Origin: Flavobacterium aquidurense | GTDB lineage: Bacteria > Bacteroidota > Bacteroidia > Flavobacteriales > Flavobacteriaceae | Assembly: GCA_900107365.1 (NCBI GenBank) | Contig: FNPS01000002.1 | Coordinates: 620,001-684,000, forward strand | Reading direction: 5' to 3' | DNA: 64,000 bases | Shown: piece after piece, positions 1 through 9,522 of the stretch | Position numbering within the stretch: position 1 is the stretch's first letter | Layout: each line of letters starts with the position of its first letter | Translations under genes and position numbers: made by a program | The notes under the pieces: generated by a model | Seen by the model: only the letters and a program-made list of their open reading frames with translations | Told to the model about the DNA's origin: nothing | Database searches by the model: none

Positions 1-1528
1 TTAGAAATTTTCCACACCAATGTTTTCCGGTATTGATTCCATCAAATAAAGGATCCATAACTCTCGCTGCACCATCCACAATATCCAATGGTGGCTGAAA
101 ATCTTCTAGCTCCTGCTTTTTCTTTGCCAATTCAGCAGGATCTTCATCAGTTACCCACCCTGTATCAACGGCATTCATAAATATACCGTGTTTCGCCAAG
201 GTTCCTGAAGAGGTATGCGTTAACATATTCAAAGCCGCTTTTGCCATATTCGTATGCGGATGGCGGTCTTCTTTAAAAAATCGATGAAATTTTCCTTCCA
301 TCGCCGAAACATTGATAATGTGTTTTTGTCCTGTATTATCCTTCTTCATTACTTCTGAAAGTCGGTTGCACAAGACAAAAGGTGCCACTGAATTCACCAA
401 TTGCACTTCAATCATTTCAGTCGTTTCTATTTGCCCCAGTCGCAAACGCCAACTGTTTGTTTTCCGCAAATCGACCTGCTGTAAATCGGCATCGAGTTCT
501 CCTTCGGGAAAAACTTCATTCGCCACTAAGGCATTATCAAAAGAATAGGGAATTTGAGATAATTGAGCAGAAGCACGCAAACCTATTCCGGGTTCGGGTC
601 CGTGCCAGGTGACAGGCATGTTTTCGTTTGAAGAAGCTGCGCTGGTCAACATTTTTAATTCGTCTAAACAATTAAGATGATCCAATAATAATTCTTGTGC
701 CTGTTGCGGAAGTGCACTTATTGGCAAGTTTTCATTCTCCATCAAATGCGAATAGAATCCGGCTGGCCTCCTAACCGTTTGCGCTGCATTATTAATTAAA
801 ATATCAAGACGTTCGTATTTTTGCTCAATAAAATTACAGAAAATCTCAACGCTTGGAATGTGTCTTAAGTCTAAACCATGAATTTTCAACCGATGTCCCC
901 ATTCCATAAAATCATCTTCCTTAGCAAAACGCAAAGCTGAGTCAACAGGAAAACGAGTAGTAGCAATAACAGTTGCTCCTCCACGCAAAAGCATCAAAGT
1001 AATATGATAACCAATTTTTAAACGAGAACCGGTAATAATAGCAATTTGTCCTTTTACATCTGCCGTCTGAAAACGTTTTGCGTAATTAAAATCACCACAA
1101 TCTGTACACATAGTATCATAAAAGTGATGCATTTTAGTAAATTCCGTTTTACAGACATAACAATTTCGGGGTGTTTCCAGTTCTAATTGTTCTTTATGAA
1201 CGAGATCATTATAGGCCAGTAATTTAGGCGCAACAAATATGCTCGCTTCACGTGCATGTCTAATTCCGGTTTCCTTACGAGCTGTTTTGTCTTTCTTTTC
1301 CTTTTTTCGTTTGGCTGCCTGTACTCCGTCTTTAACTCTTCTGGAAAACTCACCTCTGTCTGGTCTGGAAAACATTCCGGCTTCTTTAATTAAAGCTATT
1401 CTTTGCTCTTTCGGAATATCAAATATTTGATCGGTATTAGTATTCAATTGTGCCAAAATAGCAATGCATCGATTAATTTCTTCAGAAGATATTATGCTAT
1501 TCTCTTCTATTTCCTCCTTCAACATCAT
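1..1528 (-). CDS. SDR-family oxidoreductase-like protein with N-terminal zinc knuckle (partial at left edge)
   Basis: About 509 codons are visible from ATG 1528 (ATG 1525 is an alternative). The frame has no stop before base 1, so the extreme C-terminus lies outside. A charged N-terminal region is followed by paired Cys motifs (CYVC near residue 122, CTDC near 141), which look like a zinc knuckle. An SDR Rossmann fold follows: TGSRLKIG near 161 and NNAA near 244. At the usual YxxxK site the protein reads TNMAK (near 423), so the catalytic Tyr is replaced by Thr. The fold is clear, but classical SDR chemistry is doubtful and the substrate is unknown. Confidence 0.85.
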   Translation of the reverse strand, partial: MMLKEEIEENSIISSEEINRCIAILAQLNTNTDQIFDIPKEQRIALIKEAGMFSRPDRGEFSRRVKDGVQAAKRKKEKKDKTARKETGIRHAREASIFVAPKLLAYNDLVHKEQLELETPRNCYVCKTEFTKMHHFYDTMCTDCGDFNYAKRFQTADVKGQIAIITGSRLKIGYHITLMLLRGGATVIATTRFPVDSALRFAKEDDFMEWGHRLKIHGLDLRHIPSVEIFCNFIEQKYERLDILINNAAQTVRRPAGFYSHLMENENLPISALPQQAQELLLDHLNCLDELKMLTSAASSNENMPVTWHGPEPGIGLRASAQLSQIPYSFDNALVANEVFPEGELDADLQQVDLRKTNSWRLRLGQIETTEMIEVQLVNSVAPFVLCNRLSEVMKKDNTGQKHIINVSAMEGKFHRFFKEDRHPHTNMAKAALNMLTHTSSGTLAKHGIFMNAVDTGWVTDEDPAELAKKKQELEDFQPPLDIVDGAARVMDPLFDGINTGKHWCGKFL

Positions 1529-1578
1529 AAAAAATGTATTACTATTAGCTTAATTTAAAGTCCGCAAATATAGTCTTT

Positions 1579-1671
1579 TTACAAGTCGTAAAGTCGAAAG
1601 TCATAAAGTCGAAAGCTGAAAACTAATAGTTGTACTTTGTGACTTTATGACTTTTCGCTTTATGACTTTCT
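1579..1671. repeat. Intergenic word repeat, imperfect inverted repeat (AAAGTCGAAAGTC type)
   Basis: The left half repeats AGTCGTAAAGTCGAAAGTC-like words. The right half carries their complement (GACTTTATGACTTTTCGC), so the transcript could fold into a long hairpin. A similar word set recurs near 50506-50540. No coding capacity is seen. Confidence 0.6.
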
Positions 1672-1705
1672 ACTTTTTTGTATCTTCGCACTTGTAAATT
1701 CTATT

Positions 1706-2497
1706 ATGCTATTTCAAGTAAAATCTTATCTAAAATTCCTGTGGAATTCAAAAAACGAACACGGTGTCCATTCTCCGTTTGTTTTTAATCTATTGACGAA
1801 ATGTTTTTACGATAAAAAGTCGAAGCCTGAATATACAATTCTGAAAAACTATAGAAAATCATTACTTCAGAATAAAAATTTTATTGAAGTAACCGATTTT
1901 GGTGCCGGCTCAAAAGTTTTCAAATCAAACAGAAGACAAATTTCGAAGATTGCATCAACAGCCGGAATTTCTCCAAGACGAGCCGAATTATTATTTAGAG
2001 TTACAAATTATTTTCAACCCGCAACTATTCTGGAAATAGGAACCTCATTAGGTTTGGCAACTTCTGCCCTCGCTTTAGGCAATACTAATGCAAAAGTAAT
2101 CACTTTAGAAGGTTGTCCTGAAACTGCAAATCAATGTCAATTACAATTACAAAAATTCAGTTTCAATAATGTAAATTCAATTGTAACAGAATTTGAAAAA
2201 TACTTTGAAGATATTAAACTGAGACTGAAAACTGAAACTGAAAACTTCAACCTAATTTATTTCGACGGCAATCACTCTAAAAAAGCCACTTTAGCCTATT
2301 TCGATCTTTTATTGCACACTATTAATAACGATTCGGTTTGGATTTTCGACGATATTCATTGGTCACCAGAAATGGAAGAAGCCTGGGAAATTATTAAAAA
2401 CCATCCTCAAGTAACCGTTACGATTGATACTTTTCAATGGGGATTTGTCTTTTTCAGATACGAACAGCCAAAAGAGCACTTTGTGATTAGAGCATAA
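1706..2497 (+). CDS. Class I SAM-dependent methyltransferase (O-methyltransferase-like)
   Basis: A 263-residue protein. The SAM-binding motif I (LEIGTSLGLATSALALG) begins near residue 110. An acidic residue follows the next strand (TLEG), and FDGNHSKKATLAYFDLLL and DDIHW resemble the metal/acceptor region of catechol-type O-methyltransferases. It has no signal peptide, so it should be cytoplasmic. The acceptor cannot be read from sequence. A TATCTTCG box just upstream (1681) weakly resembles the Bacteroidota -7 element. A strong terminator hairpin follows directly, so it is probably a monocistronic gene facing the convergent lipoprotein gene. Confidence 0.8.
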   Translation: MLFQVKSYLKFLWNSKNEHGVHSPFVFNLLTKCFYDKKSKPEYTILKNYRKSLLQNKNFIEVTDFGAGSKVFKSNRRQISKIASTAGISPRRAELLFRVTNYFQPATILEIGTSLGLATSALALGNTNAKVITLEGCPETANQCQLQLQKFSFNNVNSIVTEFEKYFEDIKLRLKTETENFNLIYFDGNHSKKATLAYFDLLLHTINNDSVWIFDDIHWSPEMEEAWEIIKNHPQVTVTIDTFQWGFVFFRYEQPKEHFVIRA

Positions 2498-2528
2498 AAA
2501 AAGGCAATCATTTCTGATTGCCTTTTTA
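2498..2528. terminator. Bidirectional intrinsic terminator
   Basis: The 13-bp arm AAAAAGGCAATCA and its complement flank a 4-nt loop, with A-rich and T-rich tails. It sits between convergent genes and can serve both. Confidence 0.85.
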
Positions 2529-2552
2529 ATACTAATTCAATTTATCTAACTT

Positions 2553-3212
2553 TTATTTTTTAGATTCTTTATTTTCTTCAGATTTAGCTCCCATTCTGTT
2601 TAAAGTATACATTGGAGCAAATTTCACTTTTAAACCTGCAATTTTTCTGTTATCTTCAGAAGTTAAACCTTCTTTTTCAACTGTATTTTTACGGCTGTCA
2701 AGTGCTTCGTACATCAATTTAATCTCATCCCAGTCTTCACGAGAATAACTGTCTTTATTATCTTCAACTGTGTGAACAAATTGTTGGTAAACACTATGAA
2801 TATTTTGGGCATTTACCCATGAAAAACTCATATCGTCTCCAATTTTCCCTTCACCAAACAAAGCGTTACGCAATTGTTGTTTCGGACTTGGAGCAGGTGG
2901 GGCAAAAACGGCGGTCATTTCATTTTTAAATTCTTCGTATTTAACTTTACTTGCATTTATCCTTTCGGTTTCAGCAGTATTGTCTTTAATGTCAGCAAGT
3001 GCCAATTGTGCATTTTCAGCTCTTCTGTCATATTCAGCTTCTACATCTTTCCAATCGGCTTTCAAATCGTCAGCTTTCACATTTTTCACTGAATCGACAT
3101 AGGCTACATACGAGTCAATTGTCTTTTGAGCTTTTTCTTGTTTTTCGTCTTTACATGATGTAAAACTCAATGCAATTAATGCAATTCCTGATAATAATTG
3201 TATGTTTTTCAT
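2553..3212 (-). CDS. Uncharacterised lipoprotein, helical
   Basis: A 219-residue protein with a lipoprotein signal: a short basic N-terminus, a hydrophobic core and a lipobox ending FTSC at about residue 20, followed by charged residues. The mature part is Lys/Glu-rich and probably mostly helical. No catalytic motif is recognised. An Ala/Pro-rich break (FAPPAPSPKQQLRNALFG) near residue 105-120 separates two helical halves. It is likely anchored to the envelope. A TACATTTG box (3242-3249) gives it its own promoter. Function is not recognised. Confidence 0.75.
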   Translation of the reverse strand: MKNIQLLSGIALIALSFTSCKDEKQEKAQKTIDSYVAYVDSVKNVKADDLKADWKDVEAEYDRRAENAQLALADIKDNTAETERINASKVKYEEFKNEMTAVFAPPAPSPKQQLRNALFGEGKIGDDMSFSWVNAQNIHSVYQQFVHTVEDNKDSYSREDWDEIKLMYEALDSRKNTVEKEGLTSEDNRKIAGLKVKFAPMYTLNRMGAKSEENKESKK

Positions 3213-3241
3213 AATTATTGATTGTTTAATTAATACATTAA

Positions 3242-3249
3242 CAAATGTA
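3242..3249 (-). promoter_or_regulatory. Bacteroidota -7 box TACATTTG for the lipoprotein gene
   Basis: Exact match to TAnnTTTG, ending about 30 nt before the ATG at 3212, which implies a 5' UTR of roughly 25 nt. Confidence 0.6.
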
Positions 3250-3505
3250 TCTAATAACCTAATATCAAAAATTACATCATTACCATGTTTTTAATATTAA
3301 AAAGATTTTAAACATGTAAAACTTGCAGAATAATGATAATTTTATAAAATAAATCAAAAAAAGTATAATTAATTCAAAAAAAATATATTTATTATTTAAT
3401 CGTGGTGTAAACCAAAAGATGTTTTTGTAACAAAAATCAATTTCGCGCTACTTATCGTTTATTGAAAAGTGTTTTGTACTTTTAAATCCAAAATTGTAAA
3501 ACGAA

Positions 3506-4192
3506 ATGGCAAATCCATTAATTAAAATAACTGACATTAAACGAAATTTTGTACTTGGTAATGAAATCGTTTATGTCTTAAAAGGAATAGATTTACAAAT
3601 CAACAAAGGAGAATATGTAGCTTTAATGGGGCCATCAGGATCCGGGAAATCGACTCTAATGAATTTGCTTGGTTGTCTTGATACACCAACTTCCGGACAT
3701 TATGTTTTAAACGGAAAAGATGTCAGCCAGATGAAAGATGATGAACTGGCAGGAATTCGAAATAAAGAAATTGGTTTTGTCTTTCAGACTTTTAATCTTT
3801 TGCCTAGAACGACAGCTTTAGATAATGTTGCCTTACCTATGATTTACGCAGGCTATTCTAAATCAGACAGAAATGAACGTGCTAAAGAAGTTTTAACACA
3901 GGTAAATCTTGCCGATAGAATGGATCACCAACCCAATCAGCTTTCTGGAGGACAACGCCAACGTGTTGCCATTGCCCGTGCTTTGGTTAACAAACCTTCG
4001 ATTATTTTAGCCGATGAACCAACCGGAAACTTAGACAGTAAAACTTCTGTGGAAATCATGAAACTTTTTGGAGATATTCACGCACAGGGAAATACTGTCA
4101 TTCTGGTAACCCACGAAGAAGATATTGCAGCTTATGCACATCGCGTAATTCGTTTGCGAGATGGTTTGATTGAAAGCGATACGACTAAATAA
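3506..4192 (+). CDS. ABC transporter ATP-binding protein, LolD/MacB/FtsE type
   Basis: A 228-residue nucleotide-binding subunit. Walker [10 protein letters not shown] is near residues 41-49, the Q-loop is [11 protein letters not shown], the signature [15 protein letters not shown] near 145, Walker [11 protein letters not shown] near 168, and the H-loop VTHEED. The [12 protein letters not shown] stretch and overall length fit the LolD/MacB group, which drives MacB/FtsX-type permeases acting on lipoproteins or envelope substrates. No permease gene is adjacent. The MacB/FtsX-type permease at 50639 in this window is a possible partner, but that is inference. A TACTTTTA box at 3477 may be its promoter. 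Confidence 0.9.
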   Translation: MANPLIKITDIKRNFVLGNEIVYVLKGIDLQINKGEYVALMGPSGSGKSTLMNLLGCLDTPTSGHYVLNGKDVSQMKDDELAGIRNKEIGFVFQTFNLLPRTTALDNVALPMIYAGYSKSDRNERAKEVLTQVNLADRMDHQPNQLSGGQRQRVAIARALVNKPSIILADEPTGNLDSKTSVEIMKLFGDIHAQGNTVILVTHEEDIAAYAHRVIRLRDGLIESDTTK

Positions 4193-4195
4193 TTG

Positions 4196-4318
4196 TAGAT
4201 TTCTGATTTTAGATTTTAGATTGCTCGTGTAACTTATACTTTGCGATTTTAAATCGATATAAAAACAATTTTAGATTCCAAATATTAAATCTAAAATCAG
4301 AAATCTAAAATCTAAAAT
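4196..4318. repeat. Intergenic inverted repeat of GATTTTAGATTT words
   Basis: A 21-bp perfect inverted repeat (4196-4216 with 4287-4307) built from TAGATTTCTGATTTTAGATTT and its complement, with extra copies of the AGATTTT word on both sides. The same vocabulary fills 45183-45266 and 50397-50455. Confidence 0.75.
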
Positions 4319-4320
4319 AA

Positions 4321-4890
4321 ATGAAGGTATATACAAAAACCGGAGATAAAGGAACAACGGCTCTCTTTGGAGGCACGCGCGTTCCTAAAGATCACATCAG
4401 AATTGACAGTTACGGAACTGTTGACGAATTGAATTCTTATATAGGTCTCATTCGTGATCAGGAAATGGATTCTCATTACAAAACGATTTTGATTGAAATT
4501 CAGGATCGTCTTTTTACGGTAGGCGCCATTTTGGCAACGCCACAAGAAAAAGAAGTTTTAAAAAACGGTGAACTTCGTTTAAAAAATCTCGGAATTATTG
4601 ATTCTGATATTGAATTATTAGAAAATGAAATTGATAAAATGGAAGAAAGCCTTCCGCAGATGACGCATTTTGTTTTACCTGGAGGCCATCAAACTGTGTC
4701 ATATTGTCATATTGCACGTTGTGTATGCCGTCGCGCAGAGCGTTTGGCAGTGCATTTAAGTCATAATGAACACGTTCCTGAAATCGCAATCAGGTACTTA
4801 AACCGACTTTCTGACTACCTTTTTGTCTTGGCACGGAAGTTGTCCTCAGACTTAAAAGCGGAGGAAGTGAAATGGATTCCGAGGAAGTAA
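4321..4890 (+). CDS. Cob(I)yrinic acid a,c-diamide adenosyltransferase, PduO type
   Basis: A 189-residue enzyme that transfers the 5'-deoxyadenosyl group of ATP to cob(I)alamin to make coenzyme B12. The family N-terminus (KVYTKTGDKGTTALFGG) supplies the ATP-binding loop, followed by IDSYGTVDELNSYIG. The late motif RCVCRRAERLAVHL (near residue 132) is characteristic of PduO-type enzymes. Length is normal. Adenosylcobalamin is the cofactor of methylmalonyl-CoA mutase, whose small subunit starts at 63491 and whose chaperone MeaB is at 23412. No cobalamin riboswitch was recognised upstream. Confidence 0.92.
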   Translation: MKVYTKTGDKGTTALFGGTRVPKDHIRIDSYGTVDELNSYIGLIRDQEMDSHYKTILIEIQDRLFTVGAILATPQEKEVLKNGELRLKNLGIIDSDIELLENEIDKMEESLPQMTHFVLPGGHQTVSYCHIARCVCRRAERLAVHLSHNEHVPEIAIRYLNRLSDYLFVLARKLSSDLKAEEVKWIPRK

Positions 4891-4892
4891 AC

Positions 4893-5071
4893 AGTTAACA
4901 GTCGCAGTCACAGTTTTCTCTGAAAAAACGAATTCTTGAAAAGAAATTAAAGAATCGCATTTTCTCAGATTTACACTGTAAACTGTCACTTAAAACGGAA
5001 TACTTCAAAAAGAAGTAAACAGTAGCTATTTCAAGTTTTCAGACTGAAAACTGGCACTGAAAACTGAATAC
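4893..5071. repeat. Intergenic word repeat (CAGTCGCAGT / ACTGAAAACTG type)
   Basis: Repeated fragments such as AACAGTCGCAGTCACAGTTTT, ACTGTAAACTGTCAC and GACTGAAAACTGGCACTG form several partly complementary arms. The same words reappear at 8821-8969, 41401-41522 and 51881-51912. The region is non-coding. Confidence 0.65.
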
Positions 5072-5116
5072 TATAAAGGACGTTCTTAAATTTTATTAAA
5101 ATAAATCAAAATTTAC

Positions 5117-5146
5117 TTGTCTTTTTCAGTAAAAAATTTATTTTTG
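5117..5146 (+). promoter_or_regulatory. Promoter: TTG, 19 nt, then TATTTTTG
   Basis: TTG (5117-5119) and TATTTTTG (5139-5146) have the spacing expected for Bacteroidota -33/-7 promoters. The ATG at 5168 lies about 20 nt downstream. Confidence 0.75.
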
Positions 5147-5167
5147 CACAAACTAAACAGATAACAG

Positions 5168-5389
5168 ATGTATTGGACATTAGAATTAGCATCTTATTTA
5201 AGTGATGCGCCATGGCCTGCTAACAAAGACGAACTTATTGACTACGCCATTAGAGCTGGTGCTCCATTAGAAGTAGTAGAAAACCTTCAGTCAATTGAAG
5301 ATGAAGGAGAGATATATGAATCAATGGAAGAAATTTGGCCTGATTATCCAACAGACGAAGATTATCTTTGGAATGAGGATGAATATTAA
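5168..5389 (+). CDS. Small acidic DUF2795-like protein
   Basis: A 73-residue cytoplasmic protein. The first half (YWTLELASYLSDAPWPANKDELIDYAIRAGAPLEVVENL) resembles the helical DUF2795 module of one short domain. The C-terminus is strongly acidic. It has a good promoter of its own and is followed by a terminator before secA, so it is probably transcribed alone. The molecular role is unknown. Confidence 0.8.
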   Translation: MYWTLELASYLSDAPWPANKDELIDYAIRAGAPLEVVENLQSIEDEGEIYESMEEIWPDYPTDEDYLWNEDEY

Positions 5390-5403
5390 AAAATAAACCA
5401 AAG

Positions 5404-5436
5404 GAAAAAGTCTCATCACAGAGGCTTTTTTTTTGG
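5404..5436 (+). terminator. Intrinsic terminator after the DUF2795-like gene
   Basis: AAAAAGTCTC pairs with GAGGCTTTTT (one G-T pair) around ATCACA, followed by a T-run. Confidence 0.75.
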
Positions 5437-5478
5437 TTCTAAATACAACATTTACATATAATAGAAATATAACAAATC

Positions 5479-8400
5479 ATGAGTTTCATAAACAGTATTA
5501 TAAAAGTCTTTGTAGGTGATAAATCACAGAAAGATGTCAAAGCTTTACAACCTTATTTAAACAAAATTAAAACATTCGAAACCAGCTTAATGAGTTTGTC
5601 TCACGACGAATTGAGAGCCAGAACCGTATATTTTAAAGACAGAATAAAACAAGCCAGAGCTGATAAAGATGCTAAAATTACTTCGCTTAAAGCGGAAGTA
5701 GAAAACATCGAAGACATCGATAAAAGAGAAGATCTTTATGATGCTATTGATGCTCTTGAAAAAGAAGCTTACGAAATATCAGAGAAAACTTTATTGGAAA
5801 TTCTTCCGGAAGCATTCTCTGTAGTTAAAGAAACCGCACGTCGTTTTAAAGATAATTCCTTTATTGAAGTTACTGCAACTCCAAAAGACCGCGAACTTTC
5901 AGCTTCAAAAACATATATCACTATTGAAGGTGAAAAAGCAACCTGGGCTAACAAATGGAATGCCGCTGGTAAAGAAATTACCTGGGACATGATTCATTAT
6001 GATGTTCAGTTAATTGGAGGTATGGTTTTACACGAAGGTAAAGTTGCCGAAATGCAAACAGGAGAAGGTAAAACTTTGGTTGCTACACTTCCACTTTACT
6101 TGAATGCTTTAACTGGAAACGGAGTTCACTTAGTAACGGTGAATGATTATTTGGCAAAACGTGATAGTACATGGAAAGCGCCTTTATTCGAATTTCACGG
6201 TTTAACAGTTGATTGTATTGATAATCACCAACCAAGTACAGAGCAAAGAAAAAAAGCATACGACGCTGATATCACTTACGGAACCAACAACGAATTTGGT
6301 TTTGACTATTTAAGAGATAACATGGCACACTCGCCAGGCGATTTAGTACAAAGAAAACACAACTATGCGATTGTCGATGAGGTCGATTCTGTATTAATTG
6401 ATGATGCAAGAACTCCTCTTATTATTTCAGGACCAGTTCCTCAGGGAGACCGTCATGAATTTAATGAATTGAAACCAAAAATCGAAAATCTGGTTGCACT
6501 ACAACGTCAATTAGCAAATAATTTCTTAGCAGAAGCTAAAAAATTAATCAAAGAAGGAAATACTAAAGAAGGTGGGTTCTTATTACTGAGAGCTTACAGA
6601 AGTTTACCTAAAAATAAAGCATTAATTAAGTTTTTAAGCGAAGAAGGAATCAAACAATTGCTTCAAAAAACGGAGAACCAATACATGCAGGACAACAATC
6701 GTGAAATGCATAAAGTGGATGAAGCTTTGTATTTTGTAATTGAAGAGAAAAACAATCAGGTTGAATTGACTGATAACGGTATTCAATACCTTTCAGGAGA
6801 TACTGATGCTGACTTTTTCGTACTTCCGGATATTGGAACTGAAATTGCTGCAATCGAAAAACAAAAACTGGATAAAGACGCTGAAGCGGAAGCTAAAGAA
6901 AGATTGTTCCAGGATTTTGGAGTAAAAAGCGAGCGTATTCACACCCTTACACAGCTTTTAAAAGCATATGCATTATTCGAAAAAGATGTAGAATATGTGA
7001 TCATGGACAACAAAATTATGATTGTCGATGAGCAAACAGGTCGTATCATGGATGGTCGTCGTTATTCTGACGGATTACACCAGGCGATTGAAGCTAAAGA
7101 AAATGTAAAAATCGAAGCTGCTACACAAACTTTTGCAACTGTTACATTACAGAATTACTTCAGAATGTACAGCAAATTAGGTGGTATGACAGGTACAGCG
7201 GTTACAGAAGCTGGCGAGTTATGGCAGATTTATAAATTAGACGTTGTCGAAATTCCAACTAACCGTGGTATGTTGAGACAAGACAAAGAAGATTATATCT
7301 ACAAAACAACACGTGAGAAATTCAACGCTGTAATTGAAGATGTTACTCAATTATCAAATGCAGGAAGACCAGTATTGATTGGAACAACTTCTGTAGAGAT
7401 TTCAGAATTATTAAGCCGTATGTTGAAAATGAGAGGCGTTACACATAACGTTTTGAATGCTAAAATGCACAAACAAGAGGCTCAAATTGTAGAAGAAGCA
7501 GGTAAAGCCGGAGTTGTAACTATTGCAACAAACATGGCTGGTCGTGGTACCGATATTAAATTATCTCCAGAAGTAAAAGCTGCCGGAGGTTTAGCAATCG
7601 TGGGTACAGAGCGTCATGATTCTCGTCGTGTTGACAGACAGTTACGTGGTCGTGCAGGACGTCAGGGAGATCCGGGAAGTTCTCAATTCTATGTTTCTCT
7701 TGAAGATAACTTAATGCGTTTATTTGGTTCTGAAAGAGTTGCCAAAGTAATGGACAGAATGGGATTACAGGAAGGTGAAGTTATTCAGCATTCTATGATG
7801 ACTAAATCTATCGAGCGTGCTCAGAAAAAAGTAGAAGAAAACAACTTTGGTGTTCGTAAACGTTTATTAGAATATGATGACGTTATGAACTCGCAACGTG
7901 AAGTAGTTTACAAACGTCGTCGTCACGCTTTGTTTGGTGAGCGTTTGAAACTGGATATCGCGAATATGTTATATGACACTTGCGAATTAATCGTAAGCGA
8001 AACTAAACCTACAAATGATTTCAAAAATTTCGAATTTGATTTGATTCGTTATTTCTCAATCACTTCTCCAATTTCTGAAGCTGATTTCCAGAAATTAACG
8101 GATATCGAAATCACAGGAAAAATATACAAAGAAACTTTAGCTTTCTATACGGAGAAAACAGAAAGAAGCGCAAGAGAAGCTTTCCCAATCATTAAAGGAG
8201 TTTACGAAGAGCCAAACAATCATTTTGAGCGTATCGTAGTTCCATTTACTGACGGAATCAAAACTTTGAATGTGGTTACAGATTTGAAAAAAGCTTACGA
8301 TAGTGAAGGTGCTCAGTTAATTGCTGATTTCGAGAAAAACATCACACTTTCTATTGTTGATGAGGCCTGGAAAAAACATTTACGTAAAATGGATGAATTG

Positions 8401-8820
8401 AAACAATCTGTTCAATTGGCCGTTCACGAACAAAAAGATCCATTGCTTATCTACAAACTAGAAGCTTTCAATTTGTTTAGAGGAATGTTGGACAACGTTA
8501 ACAAAGAAGTTATTTCATTCTTATTTAAAGGTGATTTACCAGCTCAAAACGTTCCGGAAATTCACGAAGCAAAAGAAGTTCGCCAAAAAGAGAACTTCAA
8601 ATTAAGCAAAGATGAAATTCCAAACAGTGAAGAAATCAACCGCGAAGCGGGAGAAACACAACAACGTCAGGTTACTGAAACGATTGTGAGAGATATGCCA
8701 AAAATCAACCGTAATGATACTGTAACAGTTCAGGAAGTTGCAACAGGTAGAACTGAAGAAATGAAATTTAAAAAAGCAGAAACTTTAATCGCTTCTGGCG
8801 CTTGGGTACTTGTTAAATAA
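5479..8820 (+). CDS. secA: Preprotein translocase ATPase SecA
   Basis: A 1113-residue motor that drives unfolded preproteins through SecYEG using ATP. Walker A (MQTGEGKT) is near residue 194 and the DEVD box ([21 protein letters not shown] region) near 298. The second nucleotide fold carries [12 protein letters not shown] and [14 protein letters not shown]. It is about 210 residues longer than E. coli SecA, mainly through a charged helical insertion after the DEVD region (about residues 330-500). The C-terminus ends in SGAWVLVK with no Cys-His zinc motif, so the usual SecB-binding tail is absent, as known for Bacteroidota SecA. Confidence 0.98.
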   Translation: MSFINSIIKVFVGDKSQKDVKALQPYLNKIKTFETSLMSLSHDELRARTVYFKDRIKQARADKDAKITSLKAEVENIEDIDKREDLYDAIDALEKEAYEISEKTLLEILPEAFSVVKETARRFKDNSFIEVTATPKDRELSASKTYITIEGEKATWANKWNAAGKEITWDMIHYDVQLIGGMVLHEGKVAEMQTGEGKTLVATLPLYLNALTGNGVHLVTVNDYLAKRDSTWKAPLFEFHGLTVDCIDNHQPSTEQRKKAYDADITYGTNNEFGFDYLRDNMAHSPGDLVQRKHNYAIVDEVDSVLIDDARTPLIISGPVPQGDRHEFNELKPKIENLVALQRQLANNFLAEAKKLIKEGNTKEGGFLLLRAYRSLPKNKALIKFLSEEGIKQLLQKTENQYMQDNNREMHKVDEALYFVIEEKNNQVELTDNGIQYLSGDTDADFFVLPDIGTEIAAIEKQKLDKDAEAEAKERLFQDFGVKSERIHTLTQLLKAYALFEKDVEYVIMDNKIMIVDEQTGRIMDGRRYSDGLHQAIEAKENVKIEAATQTFATVTLQNYFRMYSKLGGMTGTAVTEAGELWQIYKLDVVEIPTNRGMLRQDKEDYIYKTTREKFNAVIEDVTQLSNAGRPVLIGTTSVEISELLSRMLKMRGVTHNVLNAKMHKQEAQIVEEAGKAGVVTIATNMAGRGTDIKLSPEVKAAGGLAIVGTERHDSRRVDRQLRGRAGRQGDPGSSQFYVSLEDNLMRLFGSERVAKVMDRMGLQEGEVIQHSMMTKSIERAQKKVEENNFGVRKRLLEYDDVMNSQREVVYKRRRHALFGERLKLDIANMLYDTCELIVSETKPTNDFKNFEFDLIRYFSITSPISEADFQKLTDIEITGKIYKETLAFYTEKTERSAREAFPIIKGVYEEPNNHFERIVVPFTDGIKTLNVVTDLKKAYDSEGAQLIADFEKNITLSIVDEAWKKHLRKMDELKQSVQLAVHEQKDPLLIYKLEAFNLFRGMLDNVNKEVISFLFKGDLPAQNVPEIHEAKEVRQKENFKLSKDEIPNSEEINREAGETQQRQVTETIVRDMPKINRNDTVTVQEVATGRTEEMKFKKAETLIASGAWVLVK

Positions 8821-8969
8821 GTCGCAGTTTACAGTCGCAGTTTACAGACTGGTACTTTAAATTATATACATCAAACCCGACAGGTTTTTAAAACCTGTCG
8901 GGTTTTGTCTTTTAAAATAGTTTTCAATTTACAATCTGTGACTGAAAACTGAGACTGAAAACTTTTTTT
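8821..8969. repeat. Intergenic word repeat (GTCGCAGTTTACA / ACTGAAAACTGAG type)
   Basis: Two tandem copies of GTCGCAGTTTACA directly follow the secA stop. Partly complementary words (CTGTGACTGAAAACTGAG) lie 100 nt later, flanking the terminator hairpin at 8873. Confidence 0.6.
8873..8906. terminator. Terminator hairpin, CCCGACAGG type
   Basis: AAACCCGACAGGTTTT is followed immediately by its complement and ends in TTTT. A close relative lies at 29133-29165 and a weaker one at 29198-29228. The shared CCCGACAG stem suggests a reused terminator module. Confidence 0.85.
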
Positions 8970-9011
8970 TTGAAAACTCAAAAAAAAATTCTTTCTAAAA
9001 CGAATAAACTG

Positions 9012-9019
9012 TATTTTTG
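9012..9019 (+). promoter_or_regulatory. -7 box TATTTTTG of the TonB receptor/PepSY operon
   Basis: Exact TAnnTTTG match, about 24 nt before the TTG start at 9044. No clear -33 box is seen. Confidence 0.6.
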
Positions 9020-9043
9020 CCACCGTAAACAATAGACAAAGCT

Positions 9044-9421
9044 TTGAAACGCATTTTAATCGTATTTCTTTCCTGCATGCTTTTGCTGCCATCATTTGGC
9101 AGTTTCTTTGTTTATACCTCATTCAAATTAAATCAGGAAGAAATTTCAAAAACCATCTGTGTACAACGGAAAATGGTTTTTAATTCTTGTAATGGTCGAT
9201 GTGAACTTCAAAAAAGTTTGAAGAAATACGCTGACAATGAAAAAAGAATGCAAAACAATCTGAAAGAAAAAGCAGAAGTTGTTTACATTCAAAGTACGGC
9301 AACGGCTAATTTTAAATTAGTAACTCCTATCGAATCTGCAGCAAAACTTTTTGCTTCTTTTGATAAAAAACCAATTTCGGTTTCAAACCGTACTTTCCAC
9401 CCTCCATCCTATTTTATATAA
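9044..9421 (+). CDS. Small exported or membrane-anchored Cys-motif protein upstream of TonB receptor
   Basis: A 125-residue protein starting with TTG (TTG AAA CGC). A later ATG at 9077 would cut into the hydrophobic N-terminal segment, so TTG is preferred. Residues 1-27 form a signal or anchor helix. The mature part has ICVQRK and CNGRCELQK, giving three Cys within about 16 residues that could bind a metal, then a Lys-rich helix and a beta-like C-terminus ending HPPSYFI. It is the first gene of a probable operon with the TonB receptor (102 nt later) and the PepSY protein. It resembles no characterised family known to me. A role in metal handling is inferred from context only. Confidence 0.65.
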   Translation: MKRILIVFLSCMLLLPSFGSFFVYTSFKLNQEEISKTICVQRKMVFNSCNGRCELQKSLKKYADNEKRMQNNLKEKAEVVYIQSTATANFKLVTPIESAAKLFASFDKKPISVSNRTFHPPSYFI

Positions 9422-9522
9422 ATTTTAGCTGCACTTTTCAATCTCAAAATTGAAAAGATTTTTTTCCTGGCTTTAAGCCAGAAGAAAACATCTGTTACTT
9501 TTTAAAATTTATATAATTTAAA

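Noticed and set aside
312..612. Plus-strand frames across the left-edge SDR gene
   Set aside because: They are antisense to a clear, motif-rich minus-strand gene and have no recognisable domain.
4193..4320. Cobalamin riboswitch before the adenosyltransferase gene
   Set aside because: The spacer is filled by the GATTTTAGATTT inverted repeat and shows no B12-box sequence.
4893..5071. CRISPR-like array
   Set aside because: Repeated words vary in length and spacing and form inverted arms; there are no constant repeats with unique spacers and no cas genes in the window.
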